Notes under the pieces: generated by a model
Told to the model about the DNA's origin: nothing
What the model saw: only the letters and a program-made list of their open reading frames with translations
The model's database searches: none
Assembly (NCBI RefSeq): GCF_002937115.1
Contig: NZ_NHRY01000114.1
Location: forward strand, 23,238 to 87,237
Origin: Rhodopila globiformis
GTDB taxonomy: Bacteria; Pseudomonadota; Alphaproteobacteria; Acetobacterales; Acetobacteraceae
Direction of reading: 5' to 3'
Length of the DNA stretch: 64,000 nt
Position numbers and translations under genes: made by a program
In this document: piece by piece, positions 17,770 through 26,543 of the stretch
How positions within the stretch are numbered: position 1 is the first letter of the stretch
Layout: each line of letters begins with the position of its first letter

Positions 17770-18009
17770 TTGACCAAGCCAAGAACAAAGTCCCTTGATA
17801 AGATCAAGGCAAACCCAAAGGCTGGCTGGAGGATAGAGGACCTCAAGACTGCGTGTAGACAATTGGGTATCGAATGCAGCCCACCCACTCGGGGCTCGCA
17901 TTACAAACTTTCGAGCCCGCACTTACCTGGGATTTTGTCCGTACCGTTTCACAGGCCTATTAAGCTGCCCTACATGAATGCGTTATATCATTGGCTGAAG
18001 CACATATAG
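17770..18009 (+). CDS. hicA: HicA-type toxin (mRNA interferase)
   Basis: The HicA dsRBD-like core is visible as SLDKIKANPKAGWRIEDLKT, then CRQLGIECSPP, then RGSHYKLSSPHLPGILSVPF and HRPIKLPYMNALYHWLKH. The His in GSHY is the catalytic residue of the family. The reading frame extends back to TTG 17692, but a HicA-sized protein starts at TTG 17770; neither has a clear ribosome-binding site. Stop 18009 lies 27 bp before the hicB ribosome site. The surrounding region is low in G+C relative to its neighbours, suggesting acquisition. Confidence 0.66.
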   Translation: MTKPRTKSLDKIKANPKAGWRIEDLKTACRQLGIECSPPTRGSHYKLSSPHLPGILSVPFHRPIKLPYMNALYHWLKHI

Positions 18010-18036
18010 CGGCACTCCACGCTAAGGAGAGGGGTG

Positions 18037-18305
18037 ATGGTTGAAAAAGCTATCCAATCGTCGTTATGGCGCTGCCCGAGGATGAGGGCGGTGGCTACCT
18101 TGCCGTTGCTCCAGACCTCCTCGGTTGCATGGCTGACGGCGCGACCGAAGAGGCCGCCATTGCTGATATCCGAAGTGCTATCGGTGAATGGATTGATGAG
18201 GCAAAGCGTCTGGGTCGCGAAGTACCTGAGCCGAATTGTATCAACGCGCTGTATGCCAACGGAAAAAGGAAATTGATACTCAAATTGAGGCCCAAGATAA
18301 GCTGA
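18037..18305 (+). pseudogene. hicB: HicB-type antitoxin, frameshifted in A-runs
   Basis: The antitoxin core is MALPEDEGGGYLAVAPDL followed by an ADGATEEAA stretch and helix EWIDEAKRLGREVPEP, the usual HicB partial RNase-H fold. The good ribosome site AAGGAG (18024-18029) sits before ATG 18037, which reads MVEK and then leaves frame. The HicB frame needs a -1 shift in the A5 run 18044-18048 (giving KSYPIVVMALPEDE). A second A5 run (18263-18267) must also be read -1 to reach KEIDTQIEAQDKL. A shorter ORF from ATG 18066 has no RBS. Either both runs lost one base or a -1 slip restores the protein. Confidence 0.58.
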
Positions 18306-19011
18306 TTGCCTCGCAAATAGCCTGATTGAGGCTCAGAAAGAGGAAATCGAGCGAATCAGACAGAACGCTTCGATCAGAATTTTTCGCTATGGCCAGGCGA
18401 CGCACCCTTATTGCAAATGGTCGGTGCGCTATATCGGCACAAATAGGATGGCCTCGTGAATTAAGACCAACAATATCCACGCTGCCGCAAGCCAGTGAGG
18501 CGCGGTTCGCCGGGTAGCATTATCTCGCTCACGCCGATGTGAGTAACTGAGACATCTCCCAAGGGCGCGGCCGTTCAGGGTCGCCTACCGCCGGTATGGC
18601 AGCGGCAACAGCGTCCGTACCGGCAGCTTGATCAGCCCATTGGCATCCCGAACGATCACCATCGCCTCGGGCGCGTGATCCAAAATCATCTCCCGGCAAC
18701 CGCCGCACGGCGGCACCACGGCCAGTTCCCGATCTTCCTCTTCCGGCTTGGGATGGCGGATCGCCACCGCCGTCTGCACCGTCCCGTCCCCTTCCAGGAT
18801 CGCCCGGCCCAGCGCCACCGCCTCGGCGCAGATAGCCAGGCGGCCGACCGTCGTGCCGATATGCACGCCGGTCCAGATCCTTCCGTCCTTGCTGCGCAAC
18901 GCCGCCGCCACCATGTGCCAGAACGGCCGGTAATGCCGTTCCAGCACCGCGTTGGCCGCCGCGATCAGTTCATGGTCATCGCCCGTCAGCGCGATATCCC
19001 GCAGGACCGCA

Positions 19012-20052
<1,041 letters not shown>

Positions 20053-20229
20053 TCCTCATGTTCCTCGGTTCGAGACAGGTTGACCGCTCTGTCAACCAAT
20101 TTACGCTTACTGGCCGCAACTTTACAACCGATACGTGCAGACATCGTCGCGATTCTGGTCCAATTGAGTCGCCGAACAGAATCCCTGGCCGCCTGTGCTT
20201 CTTATGTTCCATCCACGGCCGCACGACAA

Positions 20230-20244
20230 GAACTTTCTGCGAAC
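20230..20244 (-). promoter_or_regulatory. SOS/LexA operator upstream of recA
   Basis: GAACTTTCTGCGAAC is an exact GAAC-N7-GAAC box, the alphaproteobacterial LexA operator. It lies 178 bp upstream of the recA start, in the recA promoter region, so recA should be under SOS control. Distance to the start is longer than usual, so a long leader is implied. Confidence 0.75.
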
Positions 20245-20378
20245 ATGAAGCTCTCGCCTGAACGCCCATCGGACACAACGCCCATCGATCGGCCACCACA
20301 ATCGTCCTGCGCAGCCGATTCGGAATAGCCTGATCGGCAGCCACCCGGCGATGATATCGGAGCCTCCTGTTCCTGAAT

Positions 20379-21434
20379 TCAAGATACTGGCCGTGCGCTC
20401 CGGCCAAGCCGCCAGACATAGGCGATGATCTCCGCCACCGCCTTGTAGTGCTCCGCCGGGATTTCCGCATCCAGGTCCAGGTGGTACAGCGCCCGTGCCA
20501 GCGGCGGGTTGGAGACTACCGGCACATGGGCGGCTTCCGCCACCTCCCTGATCCGCAGCGCCACGGCGTCGACGCCCTTCGCCACCACGCGCGGCGCGGG
20601 ATTGACGGCGCGGTCATAGGCAAGCGCGACCGCGTAGTGCGTCGGGTTGGTCACCACCACCGTCGCCCTGGGCACCTTCGCCATCATCCGCCGGCGCGCC
20701 CGGATCACCCGGATGCGGCGGATGCGGGCCTTGGTGTGCGGATTGCCTTCCGTATCCTTCAGTTCGTCCCGGATGTCCTGGCGGCTCATGCGCAGGTCGC
20801 GGGCATAGCGGAAGCGGACCCAGGCGACGTCCAGGACAGCCAGGGCCGCCTGGCACAGCACGCTGGCCAGCAGGATATGGAACACCGGCCGGATTACCAC
20901 CGAGGGCAGCCGGCCCGGGTCCTCCCGTGGCAGCAGCATCAGTTCAGGCAGGTCATCCTGGATCGCGACCCAGATGGCGGCGCCGAAAATGCCCAGCTTG
21001 CCCACCGACCGCAGCAGTTCCTCAAGACCGTGCCAGCCGAAGACGCGCTTAACCCCGGCAAACGGATTGAGCCGCGATGCCCGGGGCTGGAGCGGGCTTC
21101 CACTCAGCAGAAAGCCGGTTTGCAGCAGTACCGCGGCGGCCGCGCCGACGACAGCCGCCGCGAGCACCGGCGTGACCACCGAGAGCACACGCGGCACGAT
21201 GCTCTCCACCCCCACCCCGGGTCCATGGCTCTGGGCCAGGAGCAACCGCAGGTTCAGCAACAGGTCCCGCAGGCCGCTCTGCGACTGGTAGGCCAGCACC
21301 AGGACCACCGCCGTCAGGCTGGCGAACACTGTCGCCTCCCGCGAAACCGGCACGTTGCCCGCCGCGCGCGCCTGCTGGATATGCCGCGCGGTTGCTGCTT
21401 CCGTCTTGTCGCCGGTTGCAGACTCTTCGGCCAT
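20379..21434 (-). CDS. flhB: flagellar export apparatus protein FlhB
   Basis: 351 residues, four N-terminal membrane helices then a cytoplasmic domain with the autocleavage site NPTH at 263-266 (VTNPTHYAVAL). The N-terminal signature is EATARHIQQARAAGNVPVSR-like. It controls the switch from rod-hook to filament export. It is last in the flgB-flgC-fliE-fliQ-fliR-flhB cluster and follows fliR with a 3-bp gap. The length matches the family. Confidence 0.95.
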   Translation of the reverse strand: MAEESATGDKTEAATARHIQQARAAGNVPVSREATVFASLTAVVLVLAYQSQSGLRDLLLNLRLLLAQSHGPGVGVESIVPRVLSVVTPVLAAAVVGAAAAVLLQTGFLLSGSPLQPRASRLNPFAGVKRVFGWHGLEELLRSVGKLGIFGAAIWVAIQDDLPELMLLPREDPGRLPSVVIRPVFHILLASVLCQAALAVLDVAWVRFRYARDLRMSRQDIRDELKDTEGNPHTKARIRRIRVIRARRRMMAKVPRATVVVTNPTHYAVALAYDRAVNPAPRVVAKGVDAVALRIREVAEAAHVPVVSNPPLARALYHLDLDAEIPAEHYKAVAEIIAYVWRLGRSARPVS

Positions 21435-21437
21435 CGG

Positions 21438-22202
21438 TCATGGGCTTCCCGGCAGCAGGCCCAGGACGCTCTCGGCCTTGTCTCGCCAGACGAGGATGAT
21501 CGTGCTGCCGGTCAGCATCAGCAAAGCCAGCCCGCCCAGGATCTGCGCCGGCATGGCGACGAAATAGATCTGCATGCGCCCGCCGACGCGGGCGATCTGG
21601 CCGACCGCCACATTCCAGACGACACTGGCCACCACGAACGGCGAGGCGAGTTGCAGCGCCAGGGCGAAGGCCGTGCCGACCGTTTGCAGCGCGACCTGTG
21701 CGCCGTCGCCACCGGGCAACATGTGGCCCGGCGGAATCAGCGTGAACAATCCGGCCAGCGCCTGCAACGGCAGCACATAAAGTCCGGAAACCAGGATCAG
21801 CATCGGCGCCGCCAGTTCGAACAGCACACCCAGCGCCGTCGATTGCGCCCCGAGTTCCGCATCCGGCTGCAACACGTTGGACAGGCCGATCAGATAAGCG
21901 ATGATCTGCGCGCCGATCGGCAGCGCCAGGACGATCATCCGCGCAACCCAGCCGAACCACAGCCCGGTCACGACCTCCCCCGCCACCATCAGCGCCATTG
22001 CAAGGCCGGAGTCCGGAACCGGTGGAGTCAGAGGTTGCGCAACCGGCAGCAGCAGGATCGTGATGCTCAGCGCCAGGCCAATGCGCACGATCGCCGGCGC
22101 GGCGCTCTCACCCAGGCCCGGCAGCAGCGCCATCGTTGCGCCGACGCGCGCCAGGACCAGAGCAAAGACCGGCGCCCAACACAGCAGCGAGGTCCAGTCC
22201 AT
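21438..22202 (-). CDS. fliR: flagellar export apparatus protein FliR
   Basis: 254 residues of almost continuous hydrophobic helices; FRG-like features are weak but LGESAAPAIVRIGLALSITI and FFGWVARMIVLALPIG resemble the family. Located between fliQ and flhB in the conserved order. FliR with FliP and FliQ forms the helical export-gate core in the basal body membrane ring. Confidence 0.9.
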   Translation of the reverse strand: MDWTSLLCWAPVFALVLARVGATMALLPGLGESAAPAIVRIGLALSITILLLPVAQPLTPPVPDSGLAMALMVAGEVVTGLWFGWVARMIVLALPIGAQIIAYLIGLSNVLQPDAELGAQSTALGVLFELAAPMLILVSGLYVLPLQALAGLFTLIPPGHMLPGGDGAQVALQTVGTAFALALQLASPFVVASVVWNVAVGQIARVGGRMQIYFVAMPAQILGGLALLMLTGSTIILVWRDKAESVLGLLPGSP

Positions 22203-22205
22203 CGC

Positions 22206-22478
22206 TCATGACCCGCCGACGGCGACAAGGCGGTCGAAGATCGTATGGGAAAAGGCCGTCAGCGTCGCGGCCATGAACGGCCCGAACACGATTAGCGCCA
22301 GGCCGATGGCAGCCAGCTTGGGCAGGAAGGTCAGCATGGCCTCGTTGATCTGGGTCACCGCCTGCAGCACCGAGACGACCAGCCCGACCACCAGCGCCAC
22401 GCCCAGCACCGGCCCGCCCAGCTTCAGGACCACCACCAGGCACTCCCGCAACAGCGCCGCCGTATCCAGTTCATTCAT
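22206..22478 (-). CDS. fliQ: flagellar export apparatus protein FliQ
   Basis: 90 residues, two transmembrane helices (VVLKLGGPVLGVALVVGLVV and LTFLPKLAAIGLALIVFGPF) separated by the VLQAVTQINE loop that is the FliQ signature. It contributes to the export gate with FliP and FliR. Three bp separate it from both neighbours. Confidence 0.93.
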   Translation of the reverse strand: MNELDTAALLRECLVVVLKLGGPVLGVALVVGLVVSVLQAVTQINEAMLTFLPKLAAIGLALIVFGPFMAATLTAFSHTIFDRLVAVGGS

Positions 22479-22481
22479 CGC

Positions 22482-22799
22482 TCAGATCGGCATCTTGATG
22501 ATGTCCTGGTAGGCCTGCACGACGCGGTCGCGGATCGCCGTCGCCGTCTGCAGGGTCAACTCGGCATGCGACAGCGCGGTGACCACGTCGGTCAGGTTGC
22601 CGGTGCCGCTGACGGCCTGCATCGCCTGCTCGTCGGCCTGGTGGCCGGTCTGGATCGCCTGGTCCAGCGCCTGCTGCACTGCCGTGCCGAAATCGGGCGC
22701 GGCGCCGCTCGCCCCTCCGGCGCCGGCCTCGCGCGCCGTGCGGGCATACGCCTCGGCGGCGGCGGATGGCGTGACGACGATGGTCGGGATCGTACTCAT
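22482..22799 (-). CDS. fliE: flagellar hook-basal body complex protein FliE
   Basis: 105 residues, start ATG 22799 overlapping the flgC stop. The C-terminus (TLQTATAIRDRVVQAYQDIIKMPI, shown in part) is the FliE signature that links the rod to the MS-ring. The first ~45 residues are Ala/Gly-rich and flexible, as usual. FliE is exported early and anchors the rod. Confidence 0.9.
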   Translation of the reverse strand: MSTIPTIVVTPSAAAEAYARTAREAGAGGASGAAPDFGTAVQQALDQAIQTGHQADEQAMQAVSGTGNLTDVVTALSHAELTLQTATAIRDRVVQAYQDIIKMPI

Positions 22800-23209
22800 T
22801 TCAGCAGGCCGATGGTCTGGTTGAGCATGCTGCGCGTCGCCTGCATCACCGCGAGGTTGGCGCTGTAGGCGTGTTCGGCCTCCCGCATGTCCATCACCTC
22901 GATGAAGGTGTTGACGTTGGGCAGCTTGACGTAGCCCTGCGCATTGGCGGCCGGATTCGATGGATCGTAGCGCAGCGGCAGGTCGCTGGTGTCGACGCCG
23001 ATGGACTTGACCCGAACGGTATCGACGCCCGCCGCGCGGTCGAGGGCGCTCTCGAATGTAATCGTCTTGCGGCGATAGGGATCGGCCCCTGGCGAGGCCC
23101 CGGTCGAATTCTGGTTGGCGATGTTCTGCGCGATCACCCGCAGCCGCGCGGTCTGCGCGTCCATGCCGCTGGCGGAAATTTCCAGGGTAGTGTTCAGGTC
23201 GCCTGCCAT
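22796..23209 (-). CDS. flgC: flagellar basal-body rod protein FlgC
   Basis: 137 residues with the rod-protein N-terminal heptad pattern (LEISASGMDAQTARLRVIAQ, then NIANQNST) and the C-terminal helix MQATRSMLNQTIGLLK. It is a proximal rod subunit. It overlaps fliE by 4 bp and follows flgB by 2 bp. Length matches the family (about 135). Confidence 0.95.
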   Translation of the reverse strand: MAGDLNTTLEISASGMDAQTARLRVIAQNIANQNSTGASPGADPYRRKTITFESALDRAAGVDTVRVKSIGVDTSDLPLRYDPSNPAANAQGYVKLPNVNTFIEVMDMREAEHAYSANLAVMQATRSMLNQTIGLLK

Positions 23210-23211
23210 GG

Positions 23212-23604
23212 CTAACCGGACCGTCCAAGCGCCAGGTCGAACAGGCTGACGTACTTCTTCCAGATGGTGGTGACCAGCGACTGCGCCGTCTCGGTATTGG
23301 CGACCTTGGTGAGCTGTCCGTCCAGGGCGACCGCGTTGCCATCGATAATCCGCGCCTTGGCCGGCTGCAATGTTACCGATGCCACGCCGCTCGGCAGCGT
23401 GCCGGGCAGATGGTCGGGCTGTGTCTGCACCGGCGCCAGGGTTCCGCTGCCGGCCAGCACCTGCGCGAACGGCGTCAGGTCCCGTGCCTGGTATCCCGGT
23501 GTGTTGACGTTGGCGATATTCCCGGCCAGCACCGCCTGCCGCTGCGCCATCCAGACCAGCCGCTTTTCGGCAACGTCGAACAAGGCAATTCTGCTTGGGT
23601 CCAT
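23212..23604 (-). CDS. flgB: flagellar basal-body rod protein FlgB
   Basis: 130 residues from ATG 23604 (MDPSRIALFDVAEKRLVWMA); the upstream ORF extension to 23649 adds 15 less convincing residues. NIANVNTPGYQARDL is the shared rod motif. It is the innermost rod subunit. It is the first gene of the minus-strand flagellar operon and faces the orf85-fliO-fliP operon across a small divergent promoter region with a symmetric inverted repeat. Confidence 0.92.
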   Translation of the reverse strand: MDPSRIALFDVAEKRLVWMAQRQAVLAGNIANVNTPGYQARDLTPFAQVLAGSGTLAPVQTQPDHLPGTLPSGVASVTLQPAKARIIDGNAVALDGQLTKVANTETAQSLVTTIWKKYVSLFDLALGRSG

Positions 23605-23637
23605 GCGCGCAGTCTGGCGCGCAAATCTAAAGAAAGC

Positions 23638-23657
23638 GTTAACGGCCACCCGTTAAC
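23638..23657. promoter_or_regulatory. inverted repeat between divergent flagellar operons
   Basis: GTTAACGG, 4 bp, CCGTTAAC is a perfect 8-bp dyad. Its centre lies 43-44 bp from both the flgB start (23604) and the orf85 start (23691), so one regulator could serve both promoters. The TTAA half-sites resemble CtrA boxes, but the 10-bp spacing is not the CtrA N7. Regulator unknown. Confidence 0.5.
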
Positions 23658-23690
23658 CGTTTCTTCACCTTCCCGCGCCTTAATGGCGTC

Positions 23691-23948
23691 ATGCCGGCAG
23701 AAACGGACAGCCTGACACCATTGCGCGCCCTGCTCGCGGAAATCCGCGGCATCGTCCAGCAGGCGCAGGCCGCGATCGACAGAGGCCAGGCCCCGGACCT
23801 GAGCGGCCTGGAAAGGTCCATGGCCATGCTCTGCGCCCGGGCGCTCGACCTGCCGCCCGCGCTCCGGCTGCAGGCGCGCGCCGAGCTGGCCAGCCTGCAA
23901 CCGCCGATCGAGCACCTGTTCGAAACCCTGGCGAGGCAGGCGGCGTGA
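23691..23948 (+). CDS. small flagellar-cluster protein, unknown function
   Basis: 85 residues, largely helical and Leu/Ala-rich, first gene of the operon and overlapping fliO by 4 bp. It contains LAEIRGIVQQAQAAIDRGQ and LFETLARQAA. No family is recognised. Size, helicity and operon position suggest a flagellar chaperone-like or export-regulatory protein (FliT/FlgN-like), which is inference only. Confidence 0.62.
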   Translation: MPAETDSLTPLRALLAEIRGIVQQAQAAIDRGQAPDLSGLERSMAMLCARALDLPPALRLQARAELASLQPPIEHLFETLARQAA

Positions 23949-24199
23949 CCGGCCAGACGGTCGCGGTTGCCGTGATGGCCCTGATGGGCGTGCTCGCGCT
24001 CATTGGCCTGCTCGCCCGGCTGCTGCAAGCCGTTGGCTGGCGCTCCGTCCCCCGCACCGGACGCAGCCTGGTGGTGCGGGAGACCGTTGCGCTCGACCCG
24101 CGCCGCCGCCTGCATCTTATTGAATGCGCCGATCGGCAGGTGATCGTGCTGACCGGAGGCGGCCAGGATCTGGTGGTCGGGTGGGTGCGCGATCCATGA
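23945..24199 (+). CDS. fliO: flagellar biosynthesis protein FliO
   Basis: 84 residues: one N-terminal membrane helix (VAVAVMALMGVLALIGLLAR) then a small domain with the FliO pattern (VRETVALDPRRRLHLIECAD, DRQVIVLTGGGQDLVVGWV). It stabilises FliP during export-gate assembly. ATGA overlap with fliP. Confidence 0.82.
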   Translation: MTGQTVAVAVMALMGVLALIGLLARLLQAVGWRSVPRTGRSLVVRETVALDPRRRLHLIECADRQVIVLTGGGQDLVVGWVRDP

Positions 24200-25089
24200 A
24201 GCTGCAGCGAACCGCAGCCCCGATCGTCATGGCCGACGCGGACCGGCCATCCACACCTTTGCCGCTACCAGTGGAAGGCGTGGATGGAGACCCTGCCGGC
24301 GCCATGACGAAGGGCCGCCGGCCCGTCTCCTCAACCTTCGCGCGGCCTGCCATATGGCGCTGGCTTCTGACGGCGGGATTGCTTATGGCGCCCGCGCTGG
24401 CCCACGCGCAATCGGTCAGCATCGACCTTGGCGCCGCCGGCCAGGCCGGCGCGACCGCGCGGATCGTCCAGCTGACCGCGCTGATCACCGTCCTGTCGCT
24501 CGCCCCCAGCCTGCTGGTGATGATGACCGCGTTCACCCGCATCGTCATCGTGCTGTCGCTGCTGCGCAACGCGCTCAGCACGCAGAGCACGCCGCCCAAC
24601 ATCGTGCTGATCGGCCTGGCCCTGTTCCTGTCGTTCTTCGTCATGCAGCCGGTGCTGGAGCAGTCCTGGACCGACGGCATCCAGCCGATGACACAGGGCC
24701 AGGTTTCCGAAATCGAGGGCCTGCGCCTCGCCACCGCGCCGTTCCATCAGTTTATGGTCGACAACGTCCGGGACGAGGACCTGACCTTCTTCCAGAACCT
24801 TGGCCGCCTGCCGCCCTCCGCCGACGCCGCGTCGGTCCCCTGGCGCGCCCTGGTTCCCGCTTTCATCGTCGGCGAGTTGCGCCGGGCGTTCGAGATGGGC
24901 TTTCTGCTGTTCCTGCCGTTCCTGATCATCGACATCGTCGTCGCCAGCGTGCTGATGAGCCTGGGCATGATGATGCTGCCGCCCAGCGCGGTATCGCTGC
25001 CGTTCAAGCTGATCTTCTTCGTGATGGTCGATGGCTGGCGCCTCGTCGCCGGCAGCCTGGTTCAGAGCTTTGTGACCCCTGGTTCTTGA
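24196..25089 (+). CDS. fliP: flagellar biosynthesis protein FliP
   Basis: 297 residues from ATG 24196. The conserved core carries MTAFTRIVIVLSLLRNALST, FLSFFVMQPVLE, and LLFLPFLIIDIVVASVLMSL. A signal-peptide helix follows WRWLLTAGLLMAPALAHAQ. Before it, residues ~9-43 are encoded by a palindromic repeat element (24225-24309), giving PIVMADADRPSTPLP and so on. The element also ends in ATG 24304, in frame, so translation could instead start there (MTKGRRPV). Either way the FliP core is intact. It is the export-gate subunit. Confidence 0.9.
   Translation: MKLQRTAAPIVMADADRPSTPLPLPVEGVDGDPAGAMTKGRRPVSSTFARPAIWRWLLTAGLLMAPALAHAQSVSIDLGAAGQAGATARIVQLTALITVLSLAPSLLVMMTAFTRIVIVLSLLRNALSTQSTPPNIVLIGLALFLSFFVMQPVLEQSWTDGIQPMTQGQVSEIEGLRLATAPFHQFMVDNVRDEDLTFFQNLGRLPPSADAASVPWRALVPAFIVGELRRAFEMGFLLFLPFLIIDIVVASVLMSLGMMMLPPSAVSLPFKLIFFVMVDGWRLVAGSLVQSFVTPGS
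24225..24309 (+). repeat. palindromic dispersed element, copy inside fliP
   Basis: Outer arms CGTCATGGC (24225-24233) and GCCATGACG (24301-24309) pair over 9 bp; inner arms CCATCCAC (24247-24254) and GTGGATGG (24280-24287) pair over 8 bp. It is in frame with fliP. The same architecture recurs at 27064, 54409 and 62936. Confidence 0.72.
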
Positions 25090-25151
25090 TCATCGGAGAT
25101 CATACGACCACACCTATGCTTGGCTGACCGCCAGGAACAGAGGAGGACTTC

Positions 25152-26543
25152 GTGACCACGTCGGCCGCTGCCGCGCAACCCGTGCCGAGATCCGTCATGC
25201 CGCCGCCCGTCCGCGCCCTGGCGCATATCCCGGGCGAGAAGGGGTGGCCGCTCGTCGGCAGCACGTTCACCGCGCTTTCCGATCCGAAGCGCTTCTTCGA
25301 AGCGGCCGGGTCCCGGCACGGGAAAGTGGTGCGCGCCAGCATCCTGGGCGAAACCGGCGTGACCCTGCTCGGCCCGGAGGCGAACGAGCTCGTGCTGTTC
25401 GACCAGCAGCGGCTGTTCTCCTCGCAACTTGGCTGGGGGCGGTTCATGGACCGCGTGTTTCCGCGCGGGCTGATGATGATGGATTTCGACGAGCACCGCC
25501 TGCAGCGCCGCGTGCTGTCGGTCGCGTTCAAGGCCGGGCCGATGCGGGCCTATCTTGCCGCCCTGGATGCCGGCATCGCGGCGCGGGTGGCCGAGTGGCG
25601 GGCGGCGCCGGGGCCGATGCTGTTCTACCCGGCGATGAAGCGGCTGACGCTCGATCTGGCGGCGACCTCGTTCCTGGGCGTTGGCTTTGGCCCCGAGACC
25701 GCGGATATCACCGCGGCCTTCGTCGACATGGTCGCGGCAACGATCGCCCCGATCCGCGCGCCGCTGCCGGGGACGCAGATGCAGCGTGGCGTGCGCGGGC
25801 GGGCCCGGGTCGTCGACTGGCTCAGCCGGCAGGTGCCGATCCGGCGGGAGGCAGGGGGCGACGACCTGTTTTCGGAGTTGTGCCGCGCGCGGATGGACGA
25901 CGGCACGCTGATGTCCACCCGCGCCGTGGTGGACCACATGAGCTTCATGATGCTGGCGGCCCATGACACGCTGACCTCCTCGCTCAGCGCCTTCGTCTGG
26001 CTGCTGGCGCGCAATCCGGACTGGCAGGAACGGCTGCGTGCGGAAATCGCCGGACTCGGCCTTGCGGACGGCGCGCCGCTGCCGTTCGATCGGCTGGAGG
26101 CGATGCCGCTGACCGAGATGGCGTTCAAGGAGGCGCTGCGCATCATCCCGCCGGTCCCGGCCCTGCCGCGGCGGGCGCTGCGCGACTTCACCTTCGCCGG
26201 ATATGCGATCCCCGCCGGCACCTCGGTCGGGATCAACCCGCTGTTCACCCACCACATGCCGGAGATCTGGCCCGAGCCGGATCGCTTCGATCCGCAACGC
26301 TTCACCGACGTCGCGCAGGCCGGGCGGCATCGCTATGCATTCGTGCCGTTCGGTGGCGGCGCGCATATGTGCCTCGGGCTGAACTTCGCGTTCATGCAGG
26401 CGAAGTGCTTCATGCGGCACCTGCTGCGGAACGTCCGGGTCAGCGTGGCGCCGGGCCACGAGACGGAGTGGAAAATGTGGCCGATACCGCAGCCGAAGGA
26501 TGGACTGCCGGTGACGCTGCAGCCAGTCCGGGACATGGCGTAG
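25152..26543 (+). CDS. cytochrome P450
   Basis: 463 residues with an FVPFGGGAHMCLGLNFA heme-binding loop (proximal ligand Cys407), the I-helix AAHDT (oxygen activation Thr), and KEALR as the ExxR motif of helix K. It hydroxylates or epoxidises a small lipophilic substrate (unknown here) with a partner ferredoxin/reductase not found in the window. GTG start, preceded by a strong AGGAGG. It is a stand-alone gene after fliP; nothing nearby shows its substrate. Confidence 0.9.
   Translation: MTTSAAAAQPVPRSVMPPPVRALAHIPGEKGWPLVGSTFTALSDPKRFFEAAGSRHGKVVRASILGETGVTLLGPEANELVLFDQQRLFSSQLGWGRFMDRVFPRGLMMMDFDEHRLQRRVLSVAFKAGPMRAYLAALDAGIAARVAEWRAAPGPMLFYPAMKRLTLDLAATSFLGVGFGPETADITAAFVDMVAATIAPIRAPLPGTQMQRGVRGRARVVDWLSRQVPIRREAGGDDLFSELCRARMDDGTLMSTRAVVDHMSFMMLAAHDTLTSSLSAFVWLLARNPDWQERLRAEIAGLGLADGAPLPFDRLEAMPLTEMAFKEALRIIPPVPALPRRALRDFTFAGYAIPAGTSVGINPLFTHHMPEIWPEPDRFDPQRFTDVAQAGRHRYAFVPFGGGAHMCLGLNFAFMQAKCFMRHLLRNVRVSVAPGHETEWKMWPIPQPKDGLPVTLQPVRDMA

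Noticed and set aside
23638..23657. CtrA binding site
   Set aside because: TTAA half-sites are present, but spacing is 10 bp instead of 7, so a CtrA call is not supported.
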